In this document: piece after piece, positions 1 to 7,874 of the stretch
How positions within the stretch are numbered: the stretch's first letter is position 1
How the letters are laid out: each line of letters begins with the position of its first letter
DNA from: Aldehydirespirator sp965221605
GTDB taxonomy: Bacteria > Actinomycetota > Acidimicrobiia > Acidimicrobiales > Aldehydirespiratoraceae
Assembly: GCA_965221605.1 (NCBI GenBank)
Contig: CBDCSK010000001.1
Location: 1 to 64,000 of the forward strand
Direction: 5' to 3'
Length of the DNA: 64,000 nt
The notes under the pieces: model-generated
Seen by the model: the letters and a program-made list of their open reading frames with translations, nothing else
What the model was told of the DNA's origin: nothing
The model's database searches: none
Translations under genes and position numbers: made by a program

Positions 1-1
1 C

Positions 2-526
2 ATCGACTGGCGCTGCGGGCGGCTGCCCGACGCCGTCTCGCTTCCGGCGTCGGCTGCGAGCCTGGCCGCGATCGCGGCCGCGTCGATGGCCGCGGGTCGG
101 CCCGGCGCAATCGTCGCGGCTGTGGCCGCGGCGCTCGGCTACGGAGCGGTCCTGTGGGTCGCCCACGAGTTGCGGCCTAGTGGCCTCGGCTTCGGCGACG
201 TGAAACTCGCCCCGCTGCTGGGGCTGCATCTCGGGTGGACCGCGGGCGCGTCCGGTCAGGCGTGGACCGCGGTGGCCGGGCTGGTGGCCCAGGCCCTGCT
301 GCTGAGCTGCCTGATCGGCCTGTTGACGGCCCTGGTGCTGGCCCGGCTGCGCCGGCAGGGGCTCGGGCTGCTGCCTGTTCCCGGTCGGGGCTCGGGTCTT
401 GTTCCCGGTCGGGACTCCGGTCCTGTTGCCGGTGAGCGGCTGCTTGACACACCCTTCCCGTTCGGCCCGGCCCTGGCCGCGGGAACCATGATCGTGGTGC
501 TCTACTACGGCCCGCCCGCCGGCTAG
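2..526 (+). CDS. Prepilin peptidase (A24 family), 3' part
   Basis: The reading frame is open from the window edge, so the 5' end is missing. It would be an integral-membrane aspartic peptidase that cleaves, and usually methylates, type IV prepilins. The first visible residues (IDWRCGRLPDAVSLP) resemble the motif around the first catalytic Asp, and GFGDVKLAPLLG carries the second Asp in the GxGDxK signature. Hydrophobic stretches surround both motifs. Between the second motif and the C-terminal membrane segment is a short Gly/Pro/Arg repeat (VPGRGSG, VPGRDSG) encoded by near-identical DNA. A pilin-like protein encoded near 37 kb is a possible substrate (inference). The ATG at 86 is probably internal. 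Confidence 0.85.
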   Translation: MDWRCGRLPDAVSLPASAASLAAIAAASMAAGRPGAIVAAVAAALGYGAVLWVAHELRPSGLGFGDVKLAPLLGLHLGWTAGASGQAWTAVAGLVAQALLLSCLIGLLTALVLARLRRQGLGLLPVPGRGSGLVPGRDSGPVAGERLLDTPFPFGPALAAGTMIVVLYYGPPAG

Positions 527-597
527 CTCTGCATGGCATTCGGCGGGCTGGCGCCGTCTGGCGATGCCGGGCTGTTCAGAGAGCCCCACCGGAGCGT

Positions 598-606
598 CGG
601 TAGGCT
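598..606 (+). promoter_or_regulatory. Putative -10 of aroB (CGGTAGGCT)
   Basis: TAGGCT ends 6 nt before the aroB ATG at 613. That spacing would start the transcript at or next to the start codon, giving a leaderless mRNA. No Shine-Dalgarno sequence and no good -35 is visible. The same CGGTAGCCT-type box precedes gmk, def, hisG and argC. Confidence 0.45.
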
Positions 607-612
607 GCCTGG

Positions 613-1635
613 ATGGCGCCGACCGATCCGCGAGCCCATGTAGTGACCGTCGACCTCGGCGCGCGCTCCTACGACGTCCATGTTGGCGCGGGAGTGCGGG
701 CCCGGCTTGGCTCGGTGCTGCCGGAGGGGGCGCGCCGGGCTGCGGTCGTAACCCAGGACGGCATCGGCTGGACTGTCGACAGCGGCCTCGACCAGACAGC
801 TTTCATGGTTCCCGGCGGGGAGGAGGCCAAGTCGCTGACCGAGGTCGAGCGGCTGTGCCGGGCCATGTCAGCCGCGGGGTTCACCCGCTCCGACGTGGTC
901 GTTGCCGTCGGCGGCGGGGTCGTCACCGACGTGGCGGGCTTCGTGGCCGCGGTCTACCACCGGGGCGTGCGCTACGTGTCGGTGCCCACGACGCTGCTGG
1001 GCCAGGTGGATGCGGCCATAGGCGGGAAGACCGGTGTGAACCTGCCGGAGGGCAAGAACCTCGTGGGTGCCTTCTGGCAGCCCCACGCGGTGCTGTGCGA
1101 CACCGACGTTCTGGCCACGCTGCCGCCGAGGGAGATGCGCAGCGGCCAGGGGGAGCTGGCGAAGTACCACTTCTTGAGCGGTGACGACCTCGACGCCCTC
1201 GACCTGACGCAGCGGATCGCGGCCGCCGTGCGGATCAAGGCCGACATCGTGGCCACCGACGAGCGCGAGGGTGGGCGACGGGCCGTCCTCAACTACGGCC
1301 ACACCCTGGCTCACGCCATCGAGACGGCGGGACGCTACGACCTGCGCCACGGCGAGGCGGTCGCGGTGGGCCTGGTCTACGCAGCGGAAGTGGCCGCAGG
1401 AATGGGCCGCATCGACAACGACCGGGTGGCTTACCATCGCCGGGTCGTGACCGGTTACGGGCTGCCGTCCCGGCTGCCGGAGATTCTCGACGACGACGAG
1501 CTGCTGGCCCTGTTCGGCCGGGACAAGAAGGCCGTCGACGGCCTGACGCTGGTGCTCGACTCAGCCCGGGGGGTGGAGCCGGTCAGGGGGGTGCCCGAGA
1601 GCGTGCTCCGGCAAGCACTGGCCGCGATTCGATGA
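613..1635 (+). CDS. aroB: 3-dehydroquinate synthase
   Basis: Catalyses the second shikimate-pathway step (DAHP to 3-dehydroquinate; NAD and divalent metal dependent) in the cytosol. The 340-residue length is normal for AroB. Family hallmarks seen: PGGEEAKS, the dinucleotide-binding VAVGGGVVTDVAGF, VPTTLLGQVDAAIGGKTGVNLPEGKN, and the metal-ligand region LNYGHTLAHAIE followed by RHGEAVAVG. The ATG follows a -10-like box by 6 nt, so translation is probably leaderless. It overlaps the next gene by 4 bp (ATGA), indicating co-transcription with the peptidase, efp and nusB, a usual actinobacterial cluster. aroK and aroC are not in the window. Confidence 0.97.
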   Translation: MAPTDPRAHVVTVDLGARSYDVHVGAGVRARLGSVLPEGARRAAVVTQDGIGWTVDSGLDQTAFMVPGGEEAKSLTEVERLCRAMSAAGFTRSDVVVAVGGGVVTDVAGFVAAVYHRGVRYVSVPTTLLGQVDAAIGGKTGVNLPEGKNLVGAFWQPHAVLCDTDVLATLPPREMRSGQGELAKYHFLSGDDLDALDLTQRIAAAVRIKADIVATDEREGGRRAVLNYGHTLAHAIETAGRYDLRHGEAVAVGLVYAAEVAAGMGRIDNDRVAYHRRVVTGYGLPSRLPEILDDDELLALFGRDKKAVDGLTLVLDSARGVEPVRGVPESVLRQALAAIR

Positions 1636-2759
1636 GCGGGCCGCCCGGCGGGCTTCGCGACCTGCCCCCTCTGCGCTCGGTGGGTCGCCTCGGCCGTCTC
1701 CGGGAGCGGCTGGAGGAAGCGGGCGTCGGCGCGGCGGCGATCGTCGAGCCCGCCAATGTCCGGTGGCTCACCGGATTCACCGGCTCCAACGGTGTGGTCG
1801 TGGTGCTGGGATCCGATGAGGCGCTGCTCGTCACCGACGCGCGCTACGCGGAGCAGGCTCCCGCCCAGGTCGGCGCGGCCGGCTGCTCGGGCGAGATCGA
1901 AGTCGTCGTGGCTCGCGATGCGGCCAGAGCGGCCGCGCCTCGCCTCGGGGACACGGCCCGGGTCGGCATCGAGGACCGCGTCGCCTGGGGCGAGCAGATC
2001 CATTGGAGCGAGGCGATCACCGCGGAGACGGTGCCCCTGTCGGGGATCGTGGAGAGCCTGCGCGCCGTGAAGGATCGGGCAGAACTGGCCCGCATCGAGG
2101 CGGCCGCCACCATCGCGGACAGCGCCCTGGCGTCAGTAGCGCCCATGCTGCGTCCTGGCACGACGGAGTTGCACCTCCAGCAGGCTCTCGACGGCGCCAT
2201 ACGCTCGGCCGGCGCGTCGGGACCGGCCTACGACACCATCGTCGCGTCCGGCCCCAACGCCGCGCTGCCCCATGCCACACCCACAGACCGGCGCCTGGAG
2301 TGCGGCGACCTGGTGATCATCGACGTCGGGGCGATGGTGGACGGCTACCGCAGCGACATGACCCGCACGTTCGTGCTGGGCGATCCGAGCGACCGGGCTG
2401 CGGCCATGCTCGATGCGGTCGAGCGCAGCCAGGCAGCCGGCGTCGCCGCGGCGGCGCCCGGCGTCGAGGCGGCGCAGATCGACAAGGCCTGCCGGTCGGC
2501 CCTTGATGACGCCGGCATGGGCGATGCCTTCGTGCACGGCACGGGCCACGGCGTCGGGCTGGACATCCACGAGCTGCCCAGGGTCGCCGCGGGCTCGACC
2601 GCGACGCTCGAGCCCGGCAATGTGCTGACCGTCGAGCCGGGCGTGTACTTTCCCGGATTCGGGGGTGTCCGGGTGGAGGATCTTCTGGTCGTCACCGACT
2701 CCGGATGCCGCGCCCTGACCCATCACCCGAAGACGTCCCTGGTGCCACTGCCGGCCTGA
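1632..2759 (+). CDS. pepQ: Xaa-Pro peptidase (M24 family)
   Basis: Cytosolic metallopeptidase releasing residues N-terminal to proline, of the aminopeptidase P/prolidase type. The N-terminal creatinase domain (about residues 18-145) precedes a pita-bread catalytic domain. The metal ligands are recognisable: IDVGAMVDGYRSDMTRTF (two Asp), GTGHGVGLDIHE (His), LTVEPGVYFPG (Glu) and GVRVEDLLVV (Glu). Length 375 residues is normal. The ATG overlaps the aroB stop by 4 bp. The symbol follows the usual pepQ-efp neighbourhood; pepP is an equally possible name, since sequence alone does not separate dipeptidase from aminopeptidase activity. Confidence 0.93.
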   Translation: MSGPPGGLRDLPPLRSVGRLGRLRERLEEAGVGAAAIVEPANVRWLTGFTGSNGVVVVLGSDEALLVTDARYAEQAPAQVGAAGCSGEIEVVVARDAARAAAPRLGDTARVGIEDRVAWGEQIHWSEAITAETVPLSGIVESLRAVKDRAELARIEAAATIADSALASVAPMLRPGTTELHLQQALDGAIRSAGASGPAYDTIVASGPNAALPHATPTDRRLECGDLVIIDVGAMVDGYRSDMTRTFVLGDPSDRAAAMLDAVERSQAAGVAAAAPGVEAAQIDKACRSALDDAGMGDAFVHGTGHGVGLDIHELPRVAAGSTATLEPGNVLTVEPGVYFPGFGGVRVEDLLVVTDSGCRALTHHPKTSLVPLPA

Positions 2760-2807
2760 GCGCCGTACTGTCCCCCTTCCCCCAAGAAACCCGACAAGGA
2801 GCAGACC

Positions 2808-3371
2808 TTGCCCACCATCACGACCAACGATCTCCGCAACGGCATGACCCTCGAGATCGATCAGAACCTGTTCAGCGTGGTGGAGTTCCAGCATGTCAAG
2901 CCGGGCAAGGGCCATGCCTTCGTGCGCACCACCCTCAAGAACGCCCGGACTGGGGCGGTCGTCGACCGGACGTTCCGAGCGGGCGAGAAGGTCGAGCGGG
3001 CCACCATCGACAAGCGCGAGATGCAGCTGCTCTACCGGGAGGGTGAGAACCTCGTCTTCATGGACAACGAGTCCTACGACCAGATCACGGTGGCGCCTCA
3101 AGTCCTCGGTGGCGCGGCCCGGTTCCTGGTGGAGGGCTCGGTGGCGGTGATGTTGATGCACGGCATCGAGATCGTCGGCACCGACCTGCCCGCCGCCGTT
3201 GAGCTGGTCATCGCCGAGACCGAGCCGGGGATCCAGGGCGACCGGGTCTCGGGCGCCACCAAGCCCGCCACCCTGGAGACGGGACTGGTGGTTCAGGTCC
3301 CGCTGTTCGTGTCGCCCGGGGAGCGGGTGAAGGTGGACACCCGCTCGGGCACCTACATTGCGAGAGCCTGA
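2808..3371 (+). CDS. efp: Elongation factor P
   Basis: Binds between the ribosomal P and E sites and relieves stalling at polyproline. The 187-residue protein shows the three-domain EF-P layout, beginning TTNDLRNGMTLEIDQNLFSVVEF. The exposed loop HVKPGKGHAF carries the conserved Lys. The C-terminal OB domain has the signature ETGLVVQVPLFVSPGERVKVDTRSGTYI in pieces. Translation starts at TTG (2808), preceded by GACAAGGAGCAGACC, a good Shine-Dalgarno match; no ATG lies in the right place. No epmA/epmB-type modifier is in the window, as is normal in Actinomycetota. Confidence 0.97.
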   Translation: MPTITTNDLRNGMTLEIDQNLFSVVEFQHVKPGKGHAFVRTTLKNARTGAVVDRTFRAGEKVERATIDKREMQLLYREGENLVFMDNESYDQITVAPQVLGGAARFLVEGSVAVMLMHGIEIVGTDLPAAVELVIAETEPGIQGDRVSGATKPATLETGLVVQVPLFVSPGERVKVDTRSGTYIARA

Positions 3372-3452
3372 CCGTCTCGGGGGCCTTGGCGCCGTGAACG
3401 ACTCTCCCGCAAGCTCGGAGCCTGGCGCGAGGCGGCCCCAGGATGCCGCCGG

Positions 3453-3902
3453 GTGCCGGGCGAAGTGACCAACGTTCCCGGCTTCGGGGCCCGTCGCGAG
3501 GCTCGGGAGGACGCCCTTGCCGTGCTCTACGAGGCCGAGATAGCCGGAGACTCCGCCTCCGAGGCACTGGCCCGCCGGGACGTGCCGCCCTCCGGTTACG
3601 CCGTGGCGATGGCCCTGGGCGTGGACGCCGACCGCGAGGTCGTGGACGACCTGCTGCGGCGGCACCTGGTGCGGTGGCGTCTCGAGCGGCTCGCAGTGGT
3701 GGATCGGGCCCTGGCCCGGATCGCGGCCTGGGAGCTTGTGTCCCGCCCCGATGTGCCGACCGGCGTCGTGCTGTCGGAGGCGGTCGCGCTGGCCACCCAG
3801 TACTGCGGCGCCGAGTCGCCCCGCTTCCTCAACGGGGTCCTGCGGTCGGTGGCCGACGAAGTGCGCGGCGAACAGCCTGAGCCGGCAAGCGGCGTCTCAT
3901 GA
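3453..3902 (+). CDS. nusB: Transcription antitermination factor NusB
   Basis: All-helical protein that binds boxA RNA with NusE (S10) and promotes rRNA antitermination. Visible family features are ARREAREDALAVLYEAEIAG near the N terminus, LERLAVVDRALARIAAWEL in the middle and VVLSEAVALATQYCGAESPRFLNGVL at the C terminus. Length 149 residues is typical. GTG at 3453 is used as start; a second GTG follows in frame at 3468, so the exact start is uncertain. It is the last gene of the aroB-efp cluster. In many Actinomycetota pyrR follows closely, but here about 17.9 kb of accessory DNA intervenes. Confidence 0.95.
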   Translation: MPGEVTNVPGFGARREAREDALAVLYEAEIAGDSASEALARRDVPPSGYAVAMALGVDADREVVDDLLRRHLVRWRLERLAVVDRALARIAAWELVSRPDVPTGVVLSEAVALATQYCGAESPRFLNGVLRSVADEVRGEQPEPASGVS

Positions 3903-3993
3903 GGAATCTTATGAGGAATGGCGGGGCTGTCGTGGCCGATTGTGCGGGTCGGCGCCTGGCGCGAGCCCGAGGCCAGCGCAGCCTCATGACCTC

Positions 3994-4629
3994 ATGAGGG
4001 GTGGCGGGACGGCCCGGCTGGCCCTGCCCGTCCCGCGCTTGGCCGGCCCGACGACCCTGCTGAGGCCGTGGAGCGTCGAGGACGCCCCGGCACTGGCCTC
4101 AGCGTGGGGCGAGCCGCTGATCCGGCGCCACTTGAAGGTGCCCGAGCCCTGTGATGAGGCCGCCGCGGCTCGCTGGATCTCCCAGCGAGACCGGGCCTGG
4201 GCCGAGGGGCGCTCGGTGGAGCTGGCGGTGACCGACAAGCCGTCGGGAACGGTGATCGGCGAGGTGGGGCTGAGCGGGCTGGACCCGGTCCGGCGGGCAG
4301 CTCTGATCGGCTGGTGGATCGGCGAGGGCTGGCGTGGCCAGGGAAGGGCCGCCGAAGCGGTCCGGCTCCTGCTGGACTGGGCGTTGTCGGAGGGGCCGCT
4401 CGACGCGGTGATGGCCGAGATCGCCTCCGACAACCCGGCATCGGGGGCTGTCGCCCGCCGGGCCGGGATGCGGAGAGTCGACGCATCCGGGTGGGCCGCC
4501 GAGGACGCCGGGGACGCGACCGTGCTCGTCTTTGCCCGCACCCGGGCCGGCGCCGGTCAGGCCCCCCAGCTGCCGTCGAGGATGTCCTCGAGGTCGATTC
4601 CACCGACGTCGACGTCGAAGACGTCGTAG
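3994..4629 (+). CDS. GNAT family N-acetyltransferase
   Basis: Predicted acyl-CoA-dependent N-acetyltransferase of the RimJ/RimL type, substrate unknown. TTLLRPWSVEDAPALASAW is the usual start of the fold, VIGEVGLSGLDPVRRAALIGWWIGEGWRGQGRAAEAVRLLL contains the acetyl-CoA-binding R/Q-x-x-G-x-G/A motif (RGQGRA), and DNPASGAVARRAGMRR is the C-terminal signature. The ATG at 3994 lies just before the homologous part; a much longer frame into nusB is open but lacks similarity. The last about 24 codons overlap the antisense 3' end of the next gene by 73 bp, and that Ser/Thr-rich tail looks like read-through. Confidence 0.82.
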   Translation: MRGGGTARLALPVPRLAGPTTLLRPWSVEDAPALASAWGEPLIRRHLKVPEPCDEAAAARWISQRDRAWAEGRSVELAVTDKPSGTVIGEVGLSGLDPVRRAALIGWWIGEGWRGQGRAAEAVRLLLDWALSEGPLDAVMAEIASDNPASGAVARRAGMRRVDASGWAAEDAGDATVLVFARTRAGAGQAPQLPSRMSSRSIPPTSTSKTS

Positions 4630-5084
4630 TCGGTGGCGACGCGAGGCTCGGCGGTGCGGGCGAGGCTCCGGTAGTGCCGCCGGGCGAACCACCAGCGACC
4701 CTCGTCGTCGCGCTCGAGCCGGTCGTGGTACACGCCGTAGGCGTCGGTCCGGCGCCCATCGGAGACGTTCTGGCGGATCTCCTGCATGTACACCCGGGCT
4801 GCGGCCACGCCCCGCTCGGCGTCGATGCGCATCACCGTGTTGAGCAGCACGAACTCGAACAGCGAGAAGCGTTCGATCTGGCGGGCGATGAAGTCACCGT
4901 ACTGGGCCGGTCCGGTCAGCTCGAACTGCCGGTGGCGCACGTCAACCACGATCGGGCAGTCGGGGCGCACCATCCCGGCCAGTTCGTCCCACGCACGGCG
5001 GGTCACCACGTCGGCGTAGCGGCTCTGCAGGCGCTGCAGCGCCACGTACTCGACGGCCTCAGCCATCCGGTCCTGGATGGTCAT
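4557..5084 (-). CDS. SnoaL/NTF2-like domain protein
   Basis: A 175-residue protein with the alpha+beta-barrel pattern of the SnoaL-like/NTF2 superfamily: an N-terminal helix pair (EYVALQRLQSRYADVVTRRAWDELAGMV), then strands ending in GRWWFARRHYRSL. Members include dehydratases, isomerases and binding proteins, so no reaction can be assigned. It starts at ATG 5084 overlapping the HAD hydrolase stop by 4 bp (ATGA), so the two are probably co-translated on the minus strand. Its 3' end runs convergently into the GNAT gene. Confidence 0.75.
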   Translation of the reverse strand: MTIQDRMAEAVEYVALQRLQSRYADVVTRRAWDELAGMVRPDCPIVVDVRHRQFELTGPAQYGDFIARQIERFSLFEFVLLNTVMRIDAERGVAAARVYMQEIRQNVSDGRRTDAYGVYHDRLERDDEGRWWFARRHYRSLARTAEPRVATDYDVFDVDVGGIDLEDILDGSWGA

Positions 5085-5722
5085 GGTTCCGGCCGATGGG
5101 CGATGAGCGCGATCAGGTCTTCCAGCCTGTCGATGAGGTGGTCCGCTCCGCCGTCGTTCAGGGCGTCGGCCCCGTCATAGCCGGCTGTGTATCCGATGGC
5201 GACGGAACCGGCGGCACGGGCCTGCACCATGTCGAACTTGGTGTCGCCCACGTACCAGACCGCGCCAGCTGCCGCGCTGTCCACGTAGCGGCTGATCGCG
5301 GTCTGCTTGAGCGACACCCCGGCGTGGATTTCGTCGAAGCGCGGTGCGAGGCCGTGGGCCTCGATGTCTCCCAGCACGGCGGTCTCGCCGGCCGAGCTCA
5401 CGACCGCGACTGCGATGCCGGCATCCCGTAGCGCGTCCAGCGTCTCTGACAGGCCTGGGGCTAGGGGCGCGGCGATGGCCGCTAGGTGGGTGCTCCAGTC
5501 TCGCGTCGCCTCGGCGTTGCGGTCATCGGGAACCCCTAGGCGCTTGACGTGATCCGACAGGGGCAGGCACCAAGCCTCCCGGAACTCCTGAAGAGTGAGC
5601 TCATCTAGACCGGCCCACTGCTGGCGGACCCGGCTTGAGGCCATGCGGGCCCGTTCCATGTCGTCGAGCAGGGTCCCGTTCCAGTCGAACAGGACGATCG
5701 TCGGCGGGCCGGCAGCAGTCAC
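5081..5722 (-). CDS. HAD-superfamily hydrolase (phosphatase-like)
   Basis: Haloacid-dehalogenase fold hydrolase, probably a small-molecule phosphatase of the phosphoglycolate phosphatase group. Motif I is VLFDWNGTLLDD (nucleophile Asp; the Asp two positions on is replaced by Asn, an oddity). Motif II is AVVSSAG, the Lys of motif III lies in GVSLKQTAI, and motif IV is VWYVGDTKFDM. I take the GTG at 5722, which overlaps the stop of the upstream phosphoesterase remnant (GTGA); a longer frame from 5812 exists but its extra residues are not HAD-like. Gene order phosphoesterase-HAD-SnoaL suggests a former operon. Confidence 0.85.
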   Translation of the reverse strand: MTAAGPPTIVLFDWNGTLLDDMERARMASSRVRQQWAGLDELTLQEFREAWCLPLSDHVKRLGVPDDRNAEATRDWSTHLAAIAAPLAPGLSETLDALRDAGIAVAVVSSAGETAVLGDIEAHGLAPRFDEIHAGVSLKQTAISRYVDSAAAGAVWYVGDTKFDMVQARAAGSVAIGYTAGYDGADALNDGGADHLIDRLEDLIALIAHRPEP

Positions 5723-5987
5723 AACACGGGCCACCGCACCCGGTAGCAGGCCGGATCCCGTCCGTTGACAGTGACCTCTAGGTGGGTGGCTCCGGCCTCG
5801 ACGAGGGCCCACGCTCCGGCGGGCTTGCCGTCGTTGGCCGTGTTCTCGACCAGCGACTGGATCGTGATGTACGAGATCCCGTTGTGAACGGTGCGGTTGT
5901 TCCAGTGGACGTGCCCGTTCATCGCCACGGCCACAGCGTACGGGGCGCCCTGCCGAAGTGCAGGTCAGTGATCACCGCGAAGCGCAC
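5719..5987 (-). pseudogene. Metallophosphoesterase remnant with internal deletion
   Basis: Two pieces of a calcineurin-like phosphoesterase are joined with the middle missing. From a GTG at 5987 the minus strand reads RFAVITDLHFGRAP, the N-terminal metal-binding DxH motif. It then runs out of frame to TGA, while the adjacent frame continues AVAMNGHVHWNN, the C-terminal GHxH motif, to a stop at 5719. The catalytic core (GD and GNH motifs) is absent, so the product cannot be active. The downstream HAD gene still overlaps its stop, showing that the original operon order is intact. Confidence 0.7.
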
Positions 5988-6027
5988 GAATCAGAATGAT
6001 TGTCTGTCCCGGCCCGGAACGCACGGA

Positions 6028-7474
6028 TCAGCTTGACGTCCCGATACTTAGGGCGCCTTGGGCGCCGCGCAGCGCGGCTCGTGCCGTGGCCGGTCCTGCC
6101 CGCGGCCGTGGACCAGAGCTGTCCAATGAGCCGACGATCGGGACTGCTTGGGACTGGGGGATCAGAGTCGGTTCGGGCGAGCCCCGGGGATGGGGTCTGA
6201 TCACGTTGGGTTGTTCGGGGGCGTGGGCGGGGCCGTGGTGGGTGTGGTCGGGTGGGTGCAGGGTGTGGTAGCCGTCGGGCTTCTTGTGGATCTGCCAGCC
6301 ATCGTGGTGGATCCGGTGGTGACGGCTCCAGCAGGCGGGGACCAGGTTGTCGAGCTTGGTGGGTCCGCCTCGTGGGGCCGGCTCGATGTGGTGGCCTTGG
6401 CAGATGCCCGGGTTGGCGCCGCAGTGGAAGCAGCCGCCCCATTTCGCGATGAGCAGTTGCCACTGGGCTTCGGTGACGGTGCGCCGGGACTCGGTGCGCC
6501 AGATGGGTTTGCCTTTGCGGTCGTAGATGGCGCCGGTGATCTTGGCGTTGCAGGAGAGCTGTTCGAGAACCGGCTGGGGCAGCCGCACCTCGTCGGGGAG
6601 TTCGGCTATGAGCTTGCCATCGAGCCCTTCGCGGGGATGCTGGGCGTGCTGCTGGCCGCACCTCGTCGGGGAGTTCGGCTATGAGCTTGCCGGTGGCGTC
6701 GTCGACGTGCGCGACCACACAGATGTCGGCGAACGGCTTGGCGCTGCCGGCGCCTGCGCCGGAGGCGAGGTTGTCGAGGGCGTCGGCCATGCACTGGTCG
6801 AAGCTGCGCCGCTTCCCGTCGGGGCCGCCTTCGCTTTGCTTGTCGGCGTCGAGGAGGCGGCGGGCTTCGGCCTGGAGCCGGTTGTTGATGCGGCGACCGG
6901 TGACGGGGTCGAACTTGGCGTGCATCTCCACGGTGCCGTCGTCGCTGTCCCAGATGCGCACATAGCGCTTGGTCCGCAAGCGCTGGTAGTCGGCCTCGCC
7001 GCCGTCGACCTGGCGGTCAGCGGTCCACCGGCGTGCCTCGCGGGTGAACTGTTCGGGCCGCATCGACTGGGCCCTGGCCAACAGGTCCGGGTCTGACTCG
7101 ACCGCATCGGCGCCGGTCTTCTCGATGGCGTCCGCGAGCCGCTTGGCGTTGGCTGCTGGCACCCGCCCCGACTCCACCGCATCCCTGAGCGAGGGGGCCG
7201 CCTCGATCACCCGAGCCGTCTTGACCTGGCTGCGGGCCTCATGGCGCGGCAGCCCGGCTCCATCGGCGAGAACCTGGGCGCCGCCGTCGCCGTGGCGCTC
7301 GCCGTTGGCGATGACCTGGGCTGCGCCGACCTGGAACGCCGAACCCGCCGCCATGAACGCCTTGGAGATCACCAGCGCCTCGCGCGCCTCCGCGCACGAG
7401 ACCGAGCCCTCACTGACGCAGGCCAGCATCTCTCTTGCGGCGGCCTCGGCCCGGCGGGCGGCTTCGATCAACAT
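6028..7474 (-). pseudogene. DUF222/13E12-type HNH endonuclease, frameshifted
   Basis: Homologue of the actinobacterial DUF222-HNH family. The N-terminal helical domain reads from the ATG at 7474 to about 6690, and the C-terminal HNH nuclease domain (FHCGANPGICQGHHIEP, then LVPACWSRHHRIHH) reads in another frame to a stop at 6028. The break coincides with a 73-bp duplication (37-bp direct repeats at 6582 and 6655). Collapsing it restores a continuous protein through KLIAELPDEVRLPQPVLEQL. The upstream in-frame GTG at 7480 lies inside the probable promoter, so ATG 7474 is preferred. Function of the family is unknown; members spread as repeats in Actinomycetota. Confidence 0.82.
6582..6691. repeat. 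73-bp partial tandem duplication
   Basis: A 37-bp sequence at 6582-6618 is repeated exactly at 6655-6691, with 36 unique bases between. The period of 73 is not a multiple of 3 and shifts the HNH gene out of frame. Confidence 0.9.
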
Positions 7475-7510
7475 GAACACAGTATCTCACACCGGTGTGA
7501 CATCTGTCAA
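7474..7510 (-). promoter_or_regulatory. Promoter with palindromic operator for the HNH gene
   Basis: Read on the minus strand: TTGACA (7510-7505), an 18-bp spacer, then GATACT (7486-7481), a good -35/-10 pair. The -10 ends 7 nt before ATG 7474, predicting a leaderless transcript. The spacer contains a perfect 14-bp palindrome, TCACACCGGTGTGA (7487-7500), positioned where a repressor would block RNA polymerase. The surrounding DNA is clearly more AT-rich than the genes. Confidence 0.6.
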
Positions 7511-7591
7511 GCATTTACATATATTTTAGCATAAAACCATGCCAGAAGTGAGATCGGCCCTCTGCCATGAGATCCAAGTCGGAATCGCCAA

Positions 7592-7631
7592 TACAAGGCA
7601 ATATAGAGTCTCACCTTGTAGACTGGGGTTC
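7592..7631 (+). promoter_or_regulatory. Promoter/operator of the AbrB-PIN-like module
   Basis: TAGACT (7619-7624) ends 7 nt before the antitoxin ATG, again a leaderless spacing; the -35 is weak. Inverted repeat TACAAGG (7592-7598) / CCTTGTA (7614-7620) with a 15-nt spacer overlaps the -10 and is a plausible binding site for the antitoxin's own dimer (inference from autoregulation of such modules). Confidence 0.45.
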
Positions 7632-7874
7632 ATGGCCAACAGCGGTGACCTCAAAGTGTCGGCACGGGGACAGATGAGCCTTCCAGCGGCCGCCCGTCGG
7701 CGGTGGGGCCTCCAGCACGGCGGTGAAGTCGCCTATCTGGATCTCGGGGACGCGGTCGTGATCGTGCGTGGCGACATCGCCAGCCTGCGCCGCGAGCTCC
7801 TGGAGTCCCTGGACGAGGACGACTGGACCGCCGCCCGGGCGGGGTTCGGCGACCCCGAACTGGCCTCCGAGTGA
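7632..7874 (+). CDS. AbrB/MazE-type (SpoVT-AbrB) antitoxin
   Basis: An 80-residue DNA-binding antitoxin. The swapped-hairpin AbrB fold is recognisable in LKVSARGQMSLPAAARRRWGLQHGGEVAYLDLGDAVVIV (residues about 6-45), with a short acidic C-terminal tail that would wrap the toxin. The ATG at 7632 is chosen because similarity begins there and a -10 lies 7 nt upstream; a 32-codon upstream extension is open but not similar. Its stop overlaps the GTG start of the next gene (GTGA), so the two are translationally coupled, typical of type II toxin-antitoxin pairs. Confidence 0.75.
   Translation: MANSGDLKVSARGQMSLPAAARRRWGLQHGGEVAYLDLGDAVVIVRGDIASLRRELLESLDEDDWTAARAGFGDPELASE

Noticed and set aside
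2133..3665. 510-codon minus-strand frame across pepQ, efp and nusB
   Set aside because: Spans three convincing genes in antisense; an artefact of third-position GC bias.
3903..3993. ATGAGGAAT/CTCATGAGG short repeats after nusB as an attachment site
   Set aside because: Too short, no integrase nearby and no matching copy seen at the far end of the island near 21.6 kb.
5972..6590. Arg/Pro-rich tail extending the HNH N-terminal frame to 5972
   Set aside because: It is the out-of-frame reading after the 73-bp duplication; the real HNH domain is in the other frame.
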